A DNA stretch of 64,000 nt from Ga0077555 sp963746315. Lineage in GTDB: Bacteria; Pseudomonadota; Alphaproteobacteria; Rhizobiales; Hyphomicrobiaceae. The notes under the pieces were generated by a model, which saw only the letters and a program-made list of their open reading frames with translations, searched no databases and was not told where the DNA came from. The translations under genes were made by a program, and so were the position numbers. This document shows, one piece after another, positions 24,981 to 36,355 of this stretch. The stretch spans positions 406,309-470,308 of the forward strand of contig CAVVAR010000001.1 in assembly GCA_963746315.1 (NCBI GenBank), written 5' to 3'. Within the stretch, counting starts at the first letter, position 1. Each line of letters opens with the position of its first letter.

Positions 24981-25649
24981 ATGGCCGGCAAAGATTGGTC
25001 CATCGAAGGTCGTTACATGGAGATCTGCAGCTGCGACTTCGGCTGTCCGTGCGAATCCATGGCACCACCGACCAAGGGGCACTGCGAAGGCCTCGTTGCT
25101 TTCGCGATCGACAAGGGGCACTGTGACGGCGTGAGCCTCGATGGTCTAAAGGTCGTAGCTCCCTTCTTCTTCCCGCGTGCCATCCATCACGGGGGTGGCC
25201 ACATGCAGCCGATCATCGGTGATGCGCCGAGCGAGGACCAGACCAACGCAATATTCTACATCCTTAGCGGCGAGGATCAGCGCGTCGGCACCATGTTCCA
25301 GATCTTCAGCACGATCGTGGAAAAAATCCACGATCCCATTTTCACGAAGATCGACTTCGACTGGGACATCAAGGCACGCAAAGCAAGGATCGACGTTGCG
25401 GACGTACTCAAAGCTAAAAGCGAGCCGATCCGCAATCCCGTCACGGACACCGAGCATCGACAGATCACGGTACTGCCGGACGGTTGGGTGTTCCACGAGG
25501 CCGAGAGCGCGGCAGGAACGACCAAGAGCCTCGCGCAGTTGAAATTCGACCTGAGCCAGTCGCACAGTTCGCTCGCACACGTGGCCTGGGGGCCGAACGG
25601 CCTGAAATATGACCTTGCCGAATCGCGACGGAGATTCCCGCTCGGCTGA
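24981..25649 (+). CDS. DUF1326 domain-containing protein
   Basis: A 222-residue soluble protein of the DUF1326 family, starting MAGKDWSIEGRYMEICSCDF with the family's diagnostic Cys motif CSCDFGCPC near the N terminus. It continues with GHCEGLVAFAIDKGHCDGVS and GEDQRVGTMFQIFSTIVEKI. The ATG at 24981 has GAGGCGAGG upstream; longer in-frame starts exist. DUF1326 genes commonly sit next to a DUF2182 membrane protein, as here, with a 41-base overlap, so the two are expected to form one functional unit, probably concerned with metal handling. Biochemical function is not established. Confidence 0.93.
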   Translation: MAGKDWSIEGRYMEICSCDFGCPCESMAPPTKGHCEGLVAFAIDKGHCDGVSLDGLKVVAPFFFPRAIHHGGGHMQPIIGDAPSEDQTNAIFYILSGEDQRVGTMFQIFSTIVEKIHDPIFTKIDFDWDIKARKARIDVADVLKAKSEPIRNPVTDTEHRQITVLPDGWVFHEAESAAGTTKSLAQLKFDLSQSHSSLAHVAWGPNGLKYDLAESRRRFPLG

Positions 25650-26577
25650 CAAGCCTTCCTCCGTAGCGAAACGGCGCATCTTATCGATTGCGGCTGTCAC
25701 CCCGCGCGGTGGCCGCCGCCATCAATACGGGGTCAATCCCTTGAAGACGTCCGAAGGTAATACGACAGCCGCAGAAGCCCTACTGCTGCGCGACCGCTGG
25801 ATCACGATTACCGGCGTCGTCGTGCTCACGTTGCTTGCCTGGTGGTACGTGCTTGCAGGCGCCGGCACGGGAATGAGCATTTGGGACATGACGACGTGGC
25901 AGTTCCCGCCGCCCGAGGCGGCACTGATGGCCATGCAGTGGAGCGCTACCTACTGGCTAGTAATGGTGCTGATGTGGTGGGTCATGATGATCGCCATGAT
26001 GACGCCGAGCGCCACACCACTGGTGCTGCTCTATGCGCGTGCTACCCGCCACGCCCAGGCCAAAGGACAGCTTGCAGCCGGCGTTGTGCCGACCGGCGTC
26101 TTTCTCGGCGGCTATCTTGTCGCGTGGCTCGCCTTCTCCATCGTCGCGACGTCCGCACAATGGGGCCTCGAGAAGTTGGGCCTTGTGCATGGCATGTTGA
26201 TGTGGTCGGTCGACCGAACGTTCACGGGCGCGCTTCTCACCATCGTCGGTCTCTATCAACTCACGCCGCTGAAAGCGGCTTGCCTCACGCACTGCCGCTC
26301 GCCGACGCAATATCTGTCGCAGCACTGGCGGGCGGGCTCGTGGGGTGCCTTCGTTATGGGCCTAGAACACGGTGCTTACTGCCTTGGCTGCTGCTGGTTC
26401 CTGATGGCGCTCCTCTTCGCCGGCGGCATCATGAACCTCGTCTGGATCGCCGGCCTCGCCATCTTCGTGCTGATCGAGAAGGTTGCGCCATGGGGTAATT
26501 GGGTCGCACAGGGTGCCGGCGTGGCGATGATTGCAGGCGGGGCGTGGTTCCTCGTGGGTGAGCGGCTGGTGGGTTGA
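25609..26577 (+). CDS. DUF2182 integral membrane protein
   Basis: A polytopic membrane protein (about 280-320 residues, depending on start) of the DUF2182 family, annotated elsewhere as predicted metal-binding integral membrane protein. It has about seven hydrophobic helices, the signature MWWVMMIAMMTPSATPLVLL, and a CLTHCRSP and GAYCLGCCW cysteine pair. The first ATG (25609) overlaps DUF1326 but gives an atypical Arg-rich leader; a TTG at 25741 just before KTSEGNTTAAEALL is a possible true start. It forms a pair with DUF1326. Confidence 0.9.
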   Translation: MTLPNRDGDSRSADKPSSVAKRRILSIAAVTPRGGRRHQYGVNPLKTSEGNTTAAEALLLRDRWITITGVVVLTLLAWWYVLAGAGTGMSIWDMTTWQFPPPEAALMAMQWSATYWLVMVLMWWVMMIAMMTPSATPLVLLYARATRHAQAKGQLAAGVVPTGVFLGGYLVAWLAFSIVATSAQWGLEKLGLVHGMLMWSVDRTFTGALLTIVGLYQLTPLKAACLTHCRSPTQYLSQHWRAGSWGAFVMGLEHGAYCLGCCWFLMALLFAGGIMNLVWIAGLAIFVLIEKVAPWGNWVAQGAGVAMIAGGAWFLVGERLVG

Positions 26578-26623
26578 TTGCCGCCCTTCTGCGCTACCGC
26601 CTTATCAAAGGAGATTTCGTGTC

Positions 26624-27250
26624 ATGTACCAGCCGACCCATGTCATTTCTTCCGCCGAAGAAATCAGATCGTTACTCGGCGAGCCGAGCCACGGGCAGAG
26701 ATTCAAGATCATCGATCACATCGACCAGCATTGCCGCGCCTGGATTGAGCGATCGCCGTTCGTTGTCATGTGCACGGTCGATCGTTCCGGCAAGATGGAC
26801 GTTTCGCCAAAGGGTGATCCACCAGGATTCATAAGAATCCTCGACGAAAGGATGCTCGCAATTCCCGACCGGCTCGGCAACGCCCGCGCCGACACTTTTC
26901 TCAACATTATCGAGAATCCGAGGATCGGCCTTATCTTCATCGTACCGAAACGTAACGAGGTGGTACGTGTGAGCGGCAGCGCACAAGTGGTTCGTGACCC
27001 GCCGCTTCTGGAGGCGATGGCCGTCAATGGTCGCGCACCGCGGATCGCCACGCTGGTCCATGTCGAGGAGGCGTTCTACCACTGCGGCAAGGCGATGCTG
27101 CGCTCCCGCATGTGGCAGCCCGACCAGTGGGGAGCCACCGATGGTATCCCGTCCTATGCCCAGGCCCTGATGGATCACGCCAAGCCGCCGCTCACGCTCG
27201 ACGAGATGCAGGAACGCATAGACCGCAACGAGCGCGAGCGAATGTATTGA
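26624..27250 (+). CDS. Pyridoxamine 5'-phosphate oxidase-like FMN-binding protein
   Basis: A 208-residue split-barrel flavoprotein of the PNPOx-like superfamily (MSMEG_1061/DUF1025-type). The segment SPFVVMCTVDRSGKMDVSPKG, then DDRxxAIPDRLGNARADTF and RIGLIFIVPKRNEVVRVSG, is characteristic. These proteins act on or reduce flavin-dependent substrates and are not genuine PdxH enzymes. The ATG at 26624 has an ideal AAAGGAG site. It follows DUF2182 by 46 bases on the same strand, so the three genes may be one transcript. Confidence 0.9.
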   Translation: MYQPTHVISSAEEIRSLLGEPSHGQRFKIIDHIDQHCRAWIERSPFVVMCTVDRSGKMDVSPKGDPPGFIRILDERMLAIPDRLGNARADTFLNIIENPRIGLIFIVPKRNEVVRVSGSAQVVRDPPLLEAMAVNGRAPRIATLVHVEEAFYHCGKAMLRSRMWQPDQWGATDGIPSYAQALMDHAKPPLTLDEMQERIDRNERERMY

Positions 27251-27898
27251 GCGGTGTGCCGGCAGAACCGCGTGCATCCGCGGCGTTTATCGGCCGTGGC
27301 TCTCCCAAGCGATATGGAGGCGCACGTTGAAGCCGACTGCTGCAGCCTTCAAAACTGGCTCAGAAAGACGGCCCGGCGGTGAGTACAGGCTCTCGTGATG
27401 CCCGATGTCCGGATTGGCCCCAGTTCCGTCGGCGCCTATCTTGCCTTTGCTGCGCTTGCTCACAGCCGGAATGGGCCAATAGTGACCTAACCGATGCTCT
27501 CGCATGGTGCGCCGCACAAGCGGAGCCTACTTCGTTCGGCAAACCCCGGGGCGAGGGGTGACCGCGGCGCGGGATCCGCCCCAAAGCATGTCCGTAGGTG
27601 AGAGTGGTTCGACCGTCTTCAACGTTAAGCGGTCGGCATCCCGGCCCAATGGCGACGCGCTGCGCGCCATGTTGGCAGGACGGACGATGGGCAAATGATT
27701 GGCCAATGGAAACGCATCAGCCCAGCATGGCGGAGCCCCTCCGCCATGAAAGCTCAAGCCAGGCTCGAACGGCCTTGGCAAGCTGGTTGCCAATGTTGGC
27801 TCGCGGCTTATAGTGAACTCGGGACAAGAAGCCGCACCTGCGGGTAGCAGCTCACCCCGAATCCGTCAGTCTAAAGACAAAATCTGGGAGGATCGACC
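27251..27898. other. Intergenic, no gene seen
   Basis: About 650 bases with no coding potential that I trust, the leader of the downstream binding-protein gene at the right end (GGGAGG before its GTG). The middle part (27450-27700) resembles the low-value, decayed intergenic sequence seen elsewhere in the window. Confidence 0.45.
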
Positions 27899-29495
27899 GT
27901 GTCACACGCTAATTCACGAAACGCCACCCGCCGAAGTTTTGTCGCAGGCGCTGCCGCCGGCGTCGCTGCGCTCGCCATGCCAGGGACAACTGCGGCCAAA
28001 CCCAAAACTGGCGGCACGCTGCGCTTCGCCACCCGCAATGACGGCCCGGGCCTCGATCCGCACAGACACATTGTATATTACGTTTCGAACCCGATGGCGG
28101 CGACGACGCAGGGCCTCCTCGACATTGATCAGAAGATGGACGTTGTGCCGGGGGTCGCTAAGTCCTGGGACATTTCTAAGGATCTAAAAGTCTACACCTT
28201 CAAGCTTCGCAAGGGGGTCGAATACCACAACGGCCGCACGGTCGACGCCGAATCCGTCAAATGGAATTATGAGCGGATTCTCGACCCAAAGACAGGCCAC
28301 GCTTTCACGCGCTCAAGCCTCGCAGAGGTCGAAAGGATCGAGGTGCTCGACAAGCATACGCTTCGGATCTCGCTGAAGGGTCCGTCCGGCGTGTTTCTCG
28401 CCAATACGATCTACTACCCGTGCAACCTCATCGCTCCGGACAGCGTCGACACGGTCGACACGCATCCGATCGGCTGCGGCCCGTTCAAGTATGTTTCATG
28501 GAAGCGCTTCGCCAAGACCGAGATGGTGCGATTCGAGAACTATTTCGAGACCGATGCCGACGGCAACCGACTGCCCTACCTTGATGGCATCGAAGGCTAC
28601 CCGAAGAAGGAGGACAAGGTCCGTCTCACGTCATTGCGGACCGGCGAGGTCGATTTGATCGAGAACATGTCCTACGCCGACGCCGCGGATTTCAAAAAGA
28701 ACTACACGAAAGAGTTCAACACCTGGGATATCCCTCAGGTCGGCACGGCGATGATGCTGTTGAACTGCAGGAACGGACCGTTCGCACAGAGCCACCCGGA
28801 CTCCAAGCTGCTGCGCCAAGCCGTGGCCCACGCCATCGACCGCGAGGCGATCCATCAGGCCGTGTTCAACGAACTCGGCTACAAGATCTCAAGCTACTAC
28901 AGCGAGGCGAGTCCCTGGTACATCAAAGGCGTCAAGAATGGCAAGGAGTACGACCCCGAGAAATCCAAGTCCATTCTGCGAAAGCTGAACGCCACGGGCA
29001 TGCCGATCGATGTCGTCGCGCGCGACGACTATCAGTACATGAACCAGTCAGCCGAACTCGTTCACGCCATGCTGACGGATGTCGGTTTCAAGGCCAAGAA
29101 CAACGTGTTGGACAATCCCGTGCTGCGCGAGAAGTTGAAGAAGGGCGAGTTCATGCTCGAGTTCGTCGGCCTTCAGCTACCGGTTCGAGCCTGACGGTTG
29201 GTTCTCGCGGGTGATCCACTCGGAGGGGGCCGAAGGCAAGCTGCGCCACGGCTTCAAAAGCGAGAAGGCCGACAAGCTGATCGAGGAGGCGCGCCTAACC
29301 GTCGATCGCAACAAGCGGATGGAACTCTATGGCGAAGTGGAGGCAATCGTCAACGACGAGTGCCCGTTGATCTACACGCACGCCGTGCCGCTTACCTCGG
29401 CAGGCAACAAGCGGCTCAAGGGCTATAAGCCAGCATTTGCTGGCCCGTTTAGCATCGCCGGCGGCGGCGTGCGAACGGCTTGGCTCGAATCCTGA
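27899..29495 (+). pseudogene. ABC substrate-binding protein, family 5, frameshifted
   Basis: A third family-5 binding protein. The first 424 or so codons are intact, with a twin-arginine signal (ATRRSFVAGAAAGVAALAMP) and landmarks KSWDISKDLKVYTFKLRKGV and TIYYPCNL. At about 29172 the frame breaks. The expected continuation (FSYRFEPDGWFSRVIHSEG, then KLRHGFKSEKADKLIEEARL to AWLES) lies in the next frame and ends at 29495. One surplus C in GGCCTTC would explain it. It begins with GTG at 27899 behind GGGAGG. The permease genes follow after 100 bases. The gene is either broken or the base is a sequencing error; the downstream genes are intact, favouring the latter. Confidence 0.85.
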
Positions 29496-29599
29496 CGCCC
29501 GGCAGGCCAAGGCTTCCGCGCTCCCAAAACGAGCGCGGTCGCATTGGCGCCCCGTCTCGGATGTCTCGCTAATACGCAGACAGTTGAGGGCTCGCCGTC

Positions 29600-30550
29600 G
29601 TGCTCATCTATACACTCAATCGCCTTATCCAGCTGATCCCCGTCCTCTTCTTCCTGTCGGTGATGGTGTTCGGCTTCGTTCATGCTTTGCCGGGCGACGT
29701 GATCGACACGCTCGCTGGTGAGGAAGCCGCCGAGGACCCGGAGGTCCGCAAGGCGCTCGAGAAGGAGTTCGGCCTTGATAAGCCGATCTACGTGCAGTAC
29801 GGCCTCTGGCTCGGCAAGGTGCTGAGCGGCGATCTCGGCAAGTCGCTGGTCACGCGGCGGCCCGTGACGCTCGAGCTGCTCGACCGCATTCCGGCGACCA
29901 TTTACCTCGCCGTTGTCGGCATTACGCTCTCAATGCTGATTGCCGTACCTCTCGGCACGCTCGCCGCAGTGCGACGAAACACGCGCGTTGACCACGGCGC
30001 GCAGGTCACCTCTCTGCTCGGCATCTCGATCCCCGAGTTCTGGTTCGCAATCCTGAGCGTCCTGCTGTTCGCACTTTATCTGCGCTGGCTGCCCTCGTCG
30101 GGCTACGTGAGCCCCTTCGATGACTTCTGGGCCAGCCTGAAGTACATGGCGCTGCCCGCCCTCGCCATCGGCTTCCGTCAAGCAGCCTTCACGACCCGGC
30201 TGACCCGGTCGAGCATGCTGGACGAGGTGAACAAGGACTATGTCGACACTCACCGTTCGCTCGGCTTGCCCGAACACAAGGTGATCTACAAGTACACGTT
30301 GCGCAACGCGCTAATTCCCACCGTCACGATCGCGGGCTTGCAGCTCGCCAATCTACTTGGCGGCACCGTTGTGCTCGAATCCATATTCTCATGGCCAGGC
30401 ATCGGCCTCGCCATCTTCCAGTCGATCCAGTTGCGCGACTTTCCCATGATACAGGCCGGCATCCTGGTGCTGGGCGTCATCGTCGTCGTCATCAATCTGC
30501 TCGTCGACCTGCTCTACCGCGTGCTCAACCCGCGCGTCGGGCTTGGGTGA
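29600..30550 (+). CDS. Peptide-type ABC transporter permease (DppB-like)
   Basis: A 316-residue inner-membrane permease of the DppB/OppB family, with six predicted helices starting LIYTLNRLIQLIPVLFFLSV, the periplasmic FGLDKPIYVQYGLWL segment and the EAA-type cytoplasmic loop (RTLGLPEHKVIYKYTLRNAL; here RSLGLPEHKV). It starts with GTG at 29600. It pairs with the following DppC-like permease and with binding protein and ATPases nearby to import peptides, opines or related compounds. Confidence 0.95.
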   Translation: MLIYTLNRLIQLIPVLFFLSVMVFGFVHALPGDVIDTLAGEEAAEDPEVRKALEKEFGLDKPIYVQYGLWLGKVLSGDLGKSLVTRRPVTLELLDRIPATIYLAVVGITLSMLIAVPLGTLAAVRRNTRVDHGAQVTSLLGISIPEFWFAILSVLLFALYLRWLPSSGYVSPFDDFWASLKYMALPALAIGFRQAAFTTRLTRSSMLDEVNKDYVDTHRSLGLPEHKVIYKYTLRNALIPTVTIAGLQLANLLGGTVVLESIFSWPGIGLAIFQSIQLRDFPMIQAGILVLGVIVVVINLLVDLLYRVLNPRVGLG

Positions 30551-30572
30551 CTTCTGCCCGTTGGAGTTTGCC

Positions 30573-31538
30573 ATGGACAAGCCCGTCGTCGACAAGCCTC
30601 TGCTCACCCGCCGCCGGCACGACACGCTGCTTGCCGACGAGGAGCGCCCCTGGAGGGTTAAGGCGCGCCGCATTCGCGCTTCGACCCGGAACGCGCTGCA
30701 GGAGCTGCGCAAGAGCCGCACCGCCACCATCGGCGCCATCATGCTGGTCTTCTTGACGCTGACCTGCGCCCTCACCCCGCTGCTCGCAACCCACAATCCC
30801 ATCAAGCCCAACTACCGCGAGCGCCTCGCACCCATAAGTTCAAAGCATTATTTCGGCACCGACAAGTTCGGCCGCGATATCTACTCGCGCGTCCTCTACG
30901 GCGCCCGGCGCACCATTGCCATAAGTGTCGCGGCGGTTGCCTTCGGCTTGGTCCTCGGCGTACCATTTGGCATTCTATCGGGCTTCTACGGCGGGCGATT
31001 CGACGCCTTCAGCATGCGCTTCGTCGACGCTCTGCTGGCCTTTCCCGGCTTGCTGCTCTACCTGCTGATCGTGACCGTGGCGCGGGAATGGAAGCTCGAG
31101 GGCTTCTGGAACGACGCCATACTTGTCTTCGCGCTCGGCTTCGCATTCATGCCCGAGGCAGCTCGTCTCGCCCGTGGCGCGGCTCTCGTCGAGGCCCGCA
31201 AGGAGTACGTCGAGGCCTCTCACGTGATCGGAGAACGGTCCATCGCCATTGCGCTCGGGCAGATTCTGCCGAACTGCGTCTCGCCGCTGATCGTCAATGC
31301 CACGGTCAGGCTCGGCTTCATGATCCTGATCATAGCTGCCCTGTCGTTCCTCGGCCTCGGCACGCCGCCACCGACGCCGGACTGGGGCGCCGATCTCTCA
31401 GCCGCGCGCGACCATATGGAATCTCACCCAATGATCGCCGTCTTCCCAGGCCTCGCCATCTGCTTCTCGGTGCTGGCCTTCAACCTGTTCGGCGACGGGC
31501 TGCGCGACATCCTCGACCCCCGGCTGGCCGACCGCTGA
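30573..31538 (+). CDS. Peptide-type ABC transporter permease (DppC-like)
   Basis: A 321-residue second permease of the DppC/OppC family. It starts MDKPVVDKPLLTRRRHDTLL with a long cytoplasmic leader, then helix one (IGAIMLVFLTLTCALTPLL), the conserved HYFGTDKFGRDIYSRVLYGAR and an EAA loop (AHVIGERSIAIALGQILPN). The ATG at 30573 has TTGGAG upstream, 22 bases after the previous gene's stop. It forms the heterodimer channel with the DppB-like protein. Confidence 0.95.
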   Translation: MDKPVVDKPLLTRRRHDTLLADEERPWRVKARRIRASTRNALQELRKSRTATIGAIMLVFLTLTCALTPLLATHNPIKPNYRERLAPISSKHYFGTDKFGRDIYSRVLYGARRTIAISVAAVAFGLVLGVPFGILSGFYGGRFDAFSMRFVDALLAFPGLLLYLLIVTVAREWKLEGFWNDAILVFALGFAFMPEAARLARGAALVEARKEYVEASHVIGERSIAIALGQILPNCVSPLIVNATVRLGFMILIIAALSFLGLGTPPPTPDWGADLSAARDHMESHPMIAVFPGLAICFSVLAFNLFGDGLRDILDPRLADR

Positions 31539-31577
31539 GCCGCACGCAGCCGGCAATCAACTGCAGGCCCTCGGTCT

Positions 31578-32629
<1,052 letters not shown>

Positions 32630-32633
<4 letters not shown>

Positions 32634-33604
32634 GATTGGTCGTTGAGGTGGCAGGCTGCGAGATGGCCAGGCGCGACTTCCCTGAGACGCGGGATTTCTA
32701 CCCGGCATCTCGGCATGGCGTGGGCACAGCGTGGATGGAATTTGCAGCCCTGCGGCGGGTCCAGCATGTTGCACACGGTTCCCTCGATCGGCGTCAGGTA
32801 GCGTTGCGGGATGTCGAGCCGCGGGATAGAGGCCAGAAGTCCGACGGTATAGGGATGCTGTGGGTTGGCAAAGATGTCGCCGCGCGAGCCCATCTCGACC
32901 AGGTGCGAGGCATACATCACTCCGATCTTGTCGCAAGCGTGCGCCACAACGCCAAGGTTGTGCGTGATGAACAGCAACGACATGTCGAACCGCTCGATCA
33001 TCGACCGGATCAGCTCGAGGATCGTCGCCTGGATGGTCACGTCGAGCGCAGTAGTCGGCTCGTCGGCGATCAGGAAGGCGGGATTGCAGCTCATGGCCAT
33101 AGCCAGCATGACACGCTGGCGCATGCCGCCGGAGAACTCATGCACGTAGCTCCCGAGCCGCGACTGCGCCGACGGGATCCCGACGAGGTCGAGCAGCTCG
33201 GCCGCCCGCTCTTTTGCCTCGCTCCGCGACATGCCGAGGTTGGTCCGCAGCACGTCCGTGATCTGCGCCCCGACCGTGTAGACCGGGTTGAGCGCGCTCA
33301 TCGGCTCCTGGAAAACCATGGCGATGCGTCTGCCTCGCAACGCCCGGATCGCCTCGTCGTCGAGCTTTAGGACATCGGCGCCATCGAAGACGATGCGACC
33401 GCTCGAGATCTCGCCTGGAGGCGAGGCCACAAGGCGCATGAGGGCACGCGCCGTGACAGTTTTTCCGGAGCCTGATTCGCCGACGAGGCCAAACGTCTCC
33501 CCCTTATGAACGGCGAAAGAAATGCCGTCGACGGCCGTTAACACTCCTCGCTTCAGATGAAAGCGGACGGTGAGTTCATCAACGGCGAGGATCGGATCGG
33601 ACAT
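32630..33604 (-). CDS. ABC transporter ATP-binding protein (DppD-like)
   Basis: A 324-residue ATPase, first gene of the minus-strand pair. Walker A is GLVGESGSGKTV, the signature FSGGMRQRVMLAMAM, Walker B NPAFLIADEPTTALDV, and the C-terminal solute-binding extension includes GCKFHPRCAHAMPRC. The ATG at 33604 (MSDPILAVDELTVRF) is where homology starts; an in-frame longer start exists at 33655. It would form a heterodimer with the DppF-like protein to drive the permease pair. Confidence 0.94.
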
Positions 33605-34138
33605 GCGCACACTCCCATCGCACGTGAGAGTGAATGGAAACAGCAGTTCAGTCACTACATTTTCCTGATCGGGGCCGAGAGCGGTCTGCCCTACAGGATC
33701 AAGCGGTCATCGCAATAATCGCGTCCGACGTCGAGGTCCGCTCGACCGTACAAGAGTCCGCTGTCGGATGTGATCGGTCTCTTTGCTTTTGCAAGTCTTG
33801 CGCAGATCATCATCGAGCGGCGACGGCAGCTTAATTTCTGGGGTGCTCGACGGTGGGCCGGCAATGCTGCAACTGCTCAGGACCGGTTGGGGTCACGGGC
33901 GTGAATTTGGGCAACCCGGCCGACTGGCAGCCCTGCCCTCAGCAAGAGACATTCTGCGACGAACGTGCCGCGTTTCGGCAGCTCACCCTCCGGTCGCGTC
34001 GCGGTAAGCTCCGCCGCACGACTGGAAAGGGTGGGCCAAGAACGAACCCGCTCTCGCGGGAGTGCGCTGCGCGCAGGCTGCGGCTTGGGGTGGCGGGAGA
34101 GTAACCAACTGAAGATAGGTCGATAACGGGCCGGGAGG
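33605..34138. other. Intergenic, no gene seen
   Basis: About 530 bases between the ATPase pair and the IS91-type element. No convincing gene, although short open frames exist. The left part must hold the promoter for the minus-strand ATPases. Confidence 0.45.
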
Positions 34139-34184
34139 CCTGTCTTGAGGATCGAGGGGTCTAGCACTCCAACCTCAAGACAGG
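34139..34184 (+). repeat. 12-bp inverted repeat upstream of the integrase
   Basis: CCTGTCTTGAGG (34139-34150) and CCTCAAGACAGG (34173-34184) pair perfectly around 22 bases, ending just before the integrase ribosome site AGGAGCC. It could mark the IS91-type element end or an autoregulatory hairpin. Confidence 0.7.
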
Positions 34185-34192
34185 AGCCTCCG

Positions 34193-35111
34193 ATGAAGGA
34201 CCCCGTATTCGACAAGCCCCTCAGCGATCTGCGCCGCCGCATGCAAGAGGACATGGCCGTCCGCCGCTTCGGCGAGAAGACGCAGCATGACTATATCCGG
34301 CACGTCGAGAACTTCGTGAAGGTTTCTCGGCCGCTCGCCGGAGACGGCGACGGGCGAGGATCTGCGTCGCTATCAGGTGCATCAGGTCGAGCGCGGCGTG
34401 CAGCCGCCGAGCATGAACAGCTCGACGGTAGCATTGCGCTTCTTCTTCACCTTCACGCTCGGTCGCGGCAACCTCGCCCAGCAGCTGACCCGTGTCGATT
34501 ATCCGCGCAAGCTGCCGCGGGTCCTGTCACCGGATGACGTGGCTCGCCTGCTCGAGTCGGCACCCGGTCCAGGCCTCAAGTACAAGGCGGCGCTGTCTGT
34601 CGCCTATGGCGCGGGGCTCAGGGCCATGGAGGTCGTCAACCTCAAGGTCTCCGACGTCGACAGCAAGCGGATGCTGATCCGTGTGGAGCAAGGCAAGGGT
34701 CGCAAGGACCGCCACGCGATGCTCTCGCCGCAACTTCTCGAAGTGCTGCGTGCTTGGTGGCTGCAGTGCCGGTCACAGGGTTGGCTGTTTCCGGGCCGCG
34801 ATCCGATCCTGCCGATCACCACACGCCAGCTCAACCGCGCCTGTCACATGGCGGCTAGCGTCGCCGGTCTCGGCGCCTGGATCTCGCCGCACACGCTGCG
34901 GCACAGCTTCGCGACGCGCCTGCTCGAGCACGGCACGGACTTCCGCTTGATCCAGGTCCATGCTCGGCCACGACAAGCTCGACACGACGGCGCGCTACAC
35001 GCGGGTCGCGACCAGGCCGATTGCGGCCTCGTAGTGAGCCCGCTCGATGAGCTGTCGCTGCCACCCGCACGTCGCATGAAGCGCAAGACCAAGAAGAAGA
35101 CCGCGCCATAG
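34193..35111 (+). pseudogene. Tyrosine recombinase (integrase) of an IS91-type element, broken
   Basis: The product starts MKDPVFDKPLSDLRRRMQED and includes GEKTQHDYIRHVENFVKV. It then shifts frame near 34340 and resumes with HQVERGVQPPSMNSSTVALR. The catalytic parts are AYGAGLRAMEVVNLKVSD (Arg I), GKGRKDRHAMLSP and SPHTLRHSFATRLLE (HxxR). At about 34960 the frame breaks again: the terminal LGHDKLDTTARYTRVATRP with the Tyr is in another frame and ends in a stop near 35035. This integrase type always travels with an IS91-family transposase, which is found 1.5 kb downstream, so both belong to one decayed element. Confidence 0.82.
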
Positions 35112-35368
35112 TCGACGGCGATGCGTTCGACGCTGGAGGTCGCGGACTGTATCTGGATTTTACTCGATCTGATGGTGGCCGAATCACCGGATGTTCGGGT
35201 TCGCGATGTCCGGTGGCCACTGGATGTCGCGGGCGGCGAGCGGTCGTGTCGCGGACAAACCCTCGCGGTTGCAAGATATCTCTGACCCTCGCCGCTCTGT
35301 TCCGTGGTCATCCGAACGGTAGATAGGCCTCAACGGCCGCATACAATCCAGGATAACGGACGAGCCTA

Positions 35369-36355
35369 ATGACAATAACTCCGGCACACGAAGCATATGG
35401 GCATATTGTTGCTTTCGAGGTTTCCAAGAACACACTCGTCGTTCACACGCTGCCCGCCGATGAGCAGTGCAGCATCGAGAATGATGCGAAATCCGTGCGA
35501 AAATTGATCAAGGCCGAGATAACGCGCAACCGTAAATCTCAGCTTGGACGACTTCTGATCATTTGCGAAGCCACTGGTGGTTATGAGCGCAATGTTCTCG
35601 CAGTCGCCGTGGAGATGGGGCTTGCGATTCACCGAGCTCATGGTACGCGCGTTCGTCATTTTGGTCGGTATCGCGGTCTGTTGGCCAAGACCGATCCAAT
35701 CGATGCCAGGCTGATCGCTCAATATGGCCTCAGGACGGAGGACCTGCGTCTCTATGTGCCGCCGTCTCCTGAGGCCGTGGCTCTACGCGCTTTGCACGCC
35801 CGCAGAACCGAGTTGCAGCAGATGATCATCGCAGAGACGTGCCGCCTCGATCACGCCCAGCATGGAAGTGTCCTGAGGAGCATCAAATCGCACATCTCAT
35901 CGCTCGAAGTTGTTCTGGCTGCCATTGAGGCCGAGATCACCGATCTAGTCCAGGAGGACGAGGGTTTGAGAACGAAGGTCTCGCTGATGCGTACTGTCGT
36001 CGGGATCGGCCCGATCTCCGCGATGGTTCTGTTGGCTCACCTGCCGGATATCGGACGGCTCACCAAAGGGCAGGTCGCCCGTCTGGCGGGTCTCGCTCCG
36101 ATCAATGATGATAGCGGCAAGAAGAGAGGGACTCGGCATGTCGAGGCGGGCCGCACGGCCATCCGACGAGCATTATATATGTCAGCCGTTGTCGCAATGC
36201 GCAGAAATTCTCTCATAAAAGAATTCTCGGATCGGCTGCGAAGCAAAGGGTATCCCTTCAAGTACGTCGTCACCGCAGTCATGCGGAAACTCGTCGTCAT
36301 TCTCAACGCGGTTTTGCGCGACGGCCAGCCGTGGAAAGGCGCGCAACCGGCTTAG
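35369..36355 (+). CDS. IS110-family transposase (copy 2, unusual)
   Basis: A 328-residue IS110 transposase, different from the other two. It has the Glu-containing ICEATGGYERNVLAVAVEM, the Asp pair KTDPIDARLIAQYG and the C-terminal VVGIGPISAMVLLAHLPDI, LAGLAPINDDSGKKRGTRH (catalytic Ser region) and RALYMSAVVAMRRN. The first acidic residue is Glu (AFEVSKNTL, E17) where the DEDD family has Asp. This may still bind metal or may impair the catalytic domain. The gene lies between the integrase and transposase of the IS91-type element and probably arrived there by transposition. Confidence 0.93.
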   Translation: MTITPAHEAYGHIVAFEVSKNTLVVHTLPADEQCSIENDAKSVRKLIKAEITRNRKSQLGRLLIICEATGGYERNVLAVAVEMGLAIHRAHGTRVRHFGRYRGLLAKTDPIDARLIAQYGLRTEDLRLYVPPSPEAVALRALHARRTELQQMIIAETCRLDHAQHGSVLRSIKSHISSLEVVLAAIEAEITDLVQEDEGLRTKVSLMRTVVGIGPISAMVLLAHLPDIGRLTKGQVARLAGLAPINDDSGKKRGTRHVEAGRTAIRRALYMSAVVAMRRNSLIKEFSDRLRSKGYPFKYVVTAVMRKLVVILNAVLRDGQPWKGAQPA

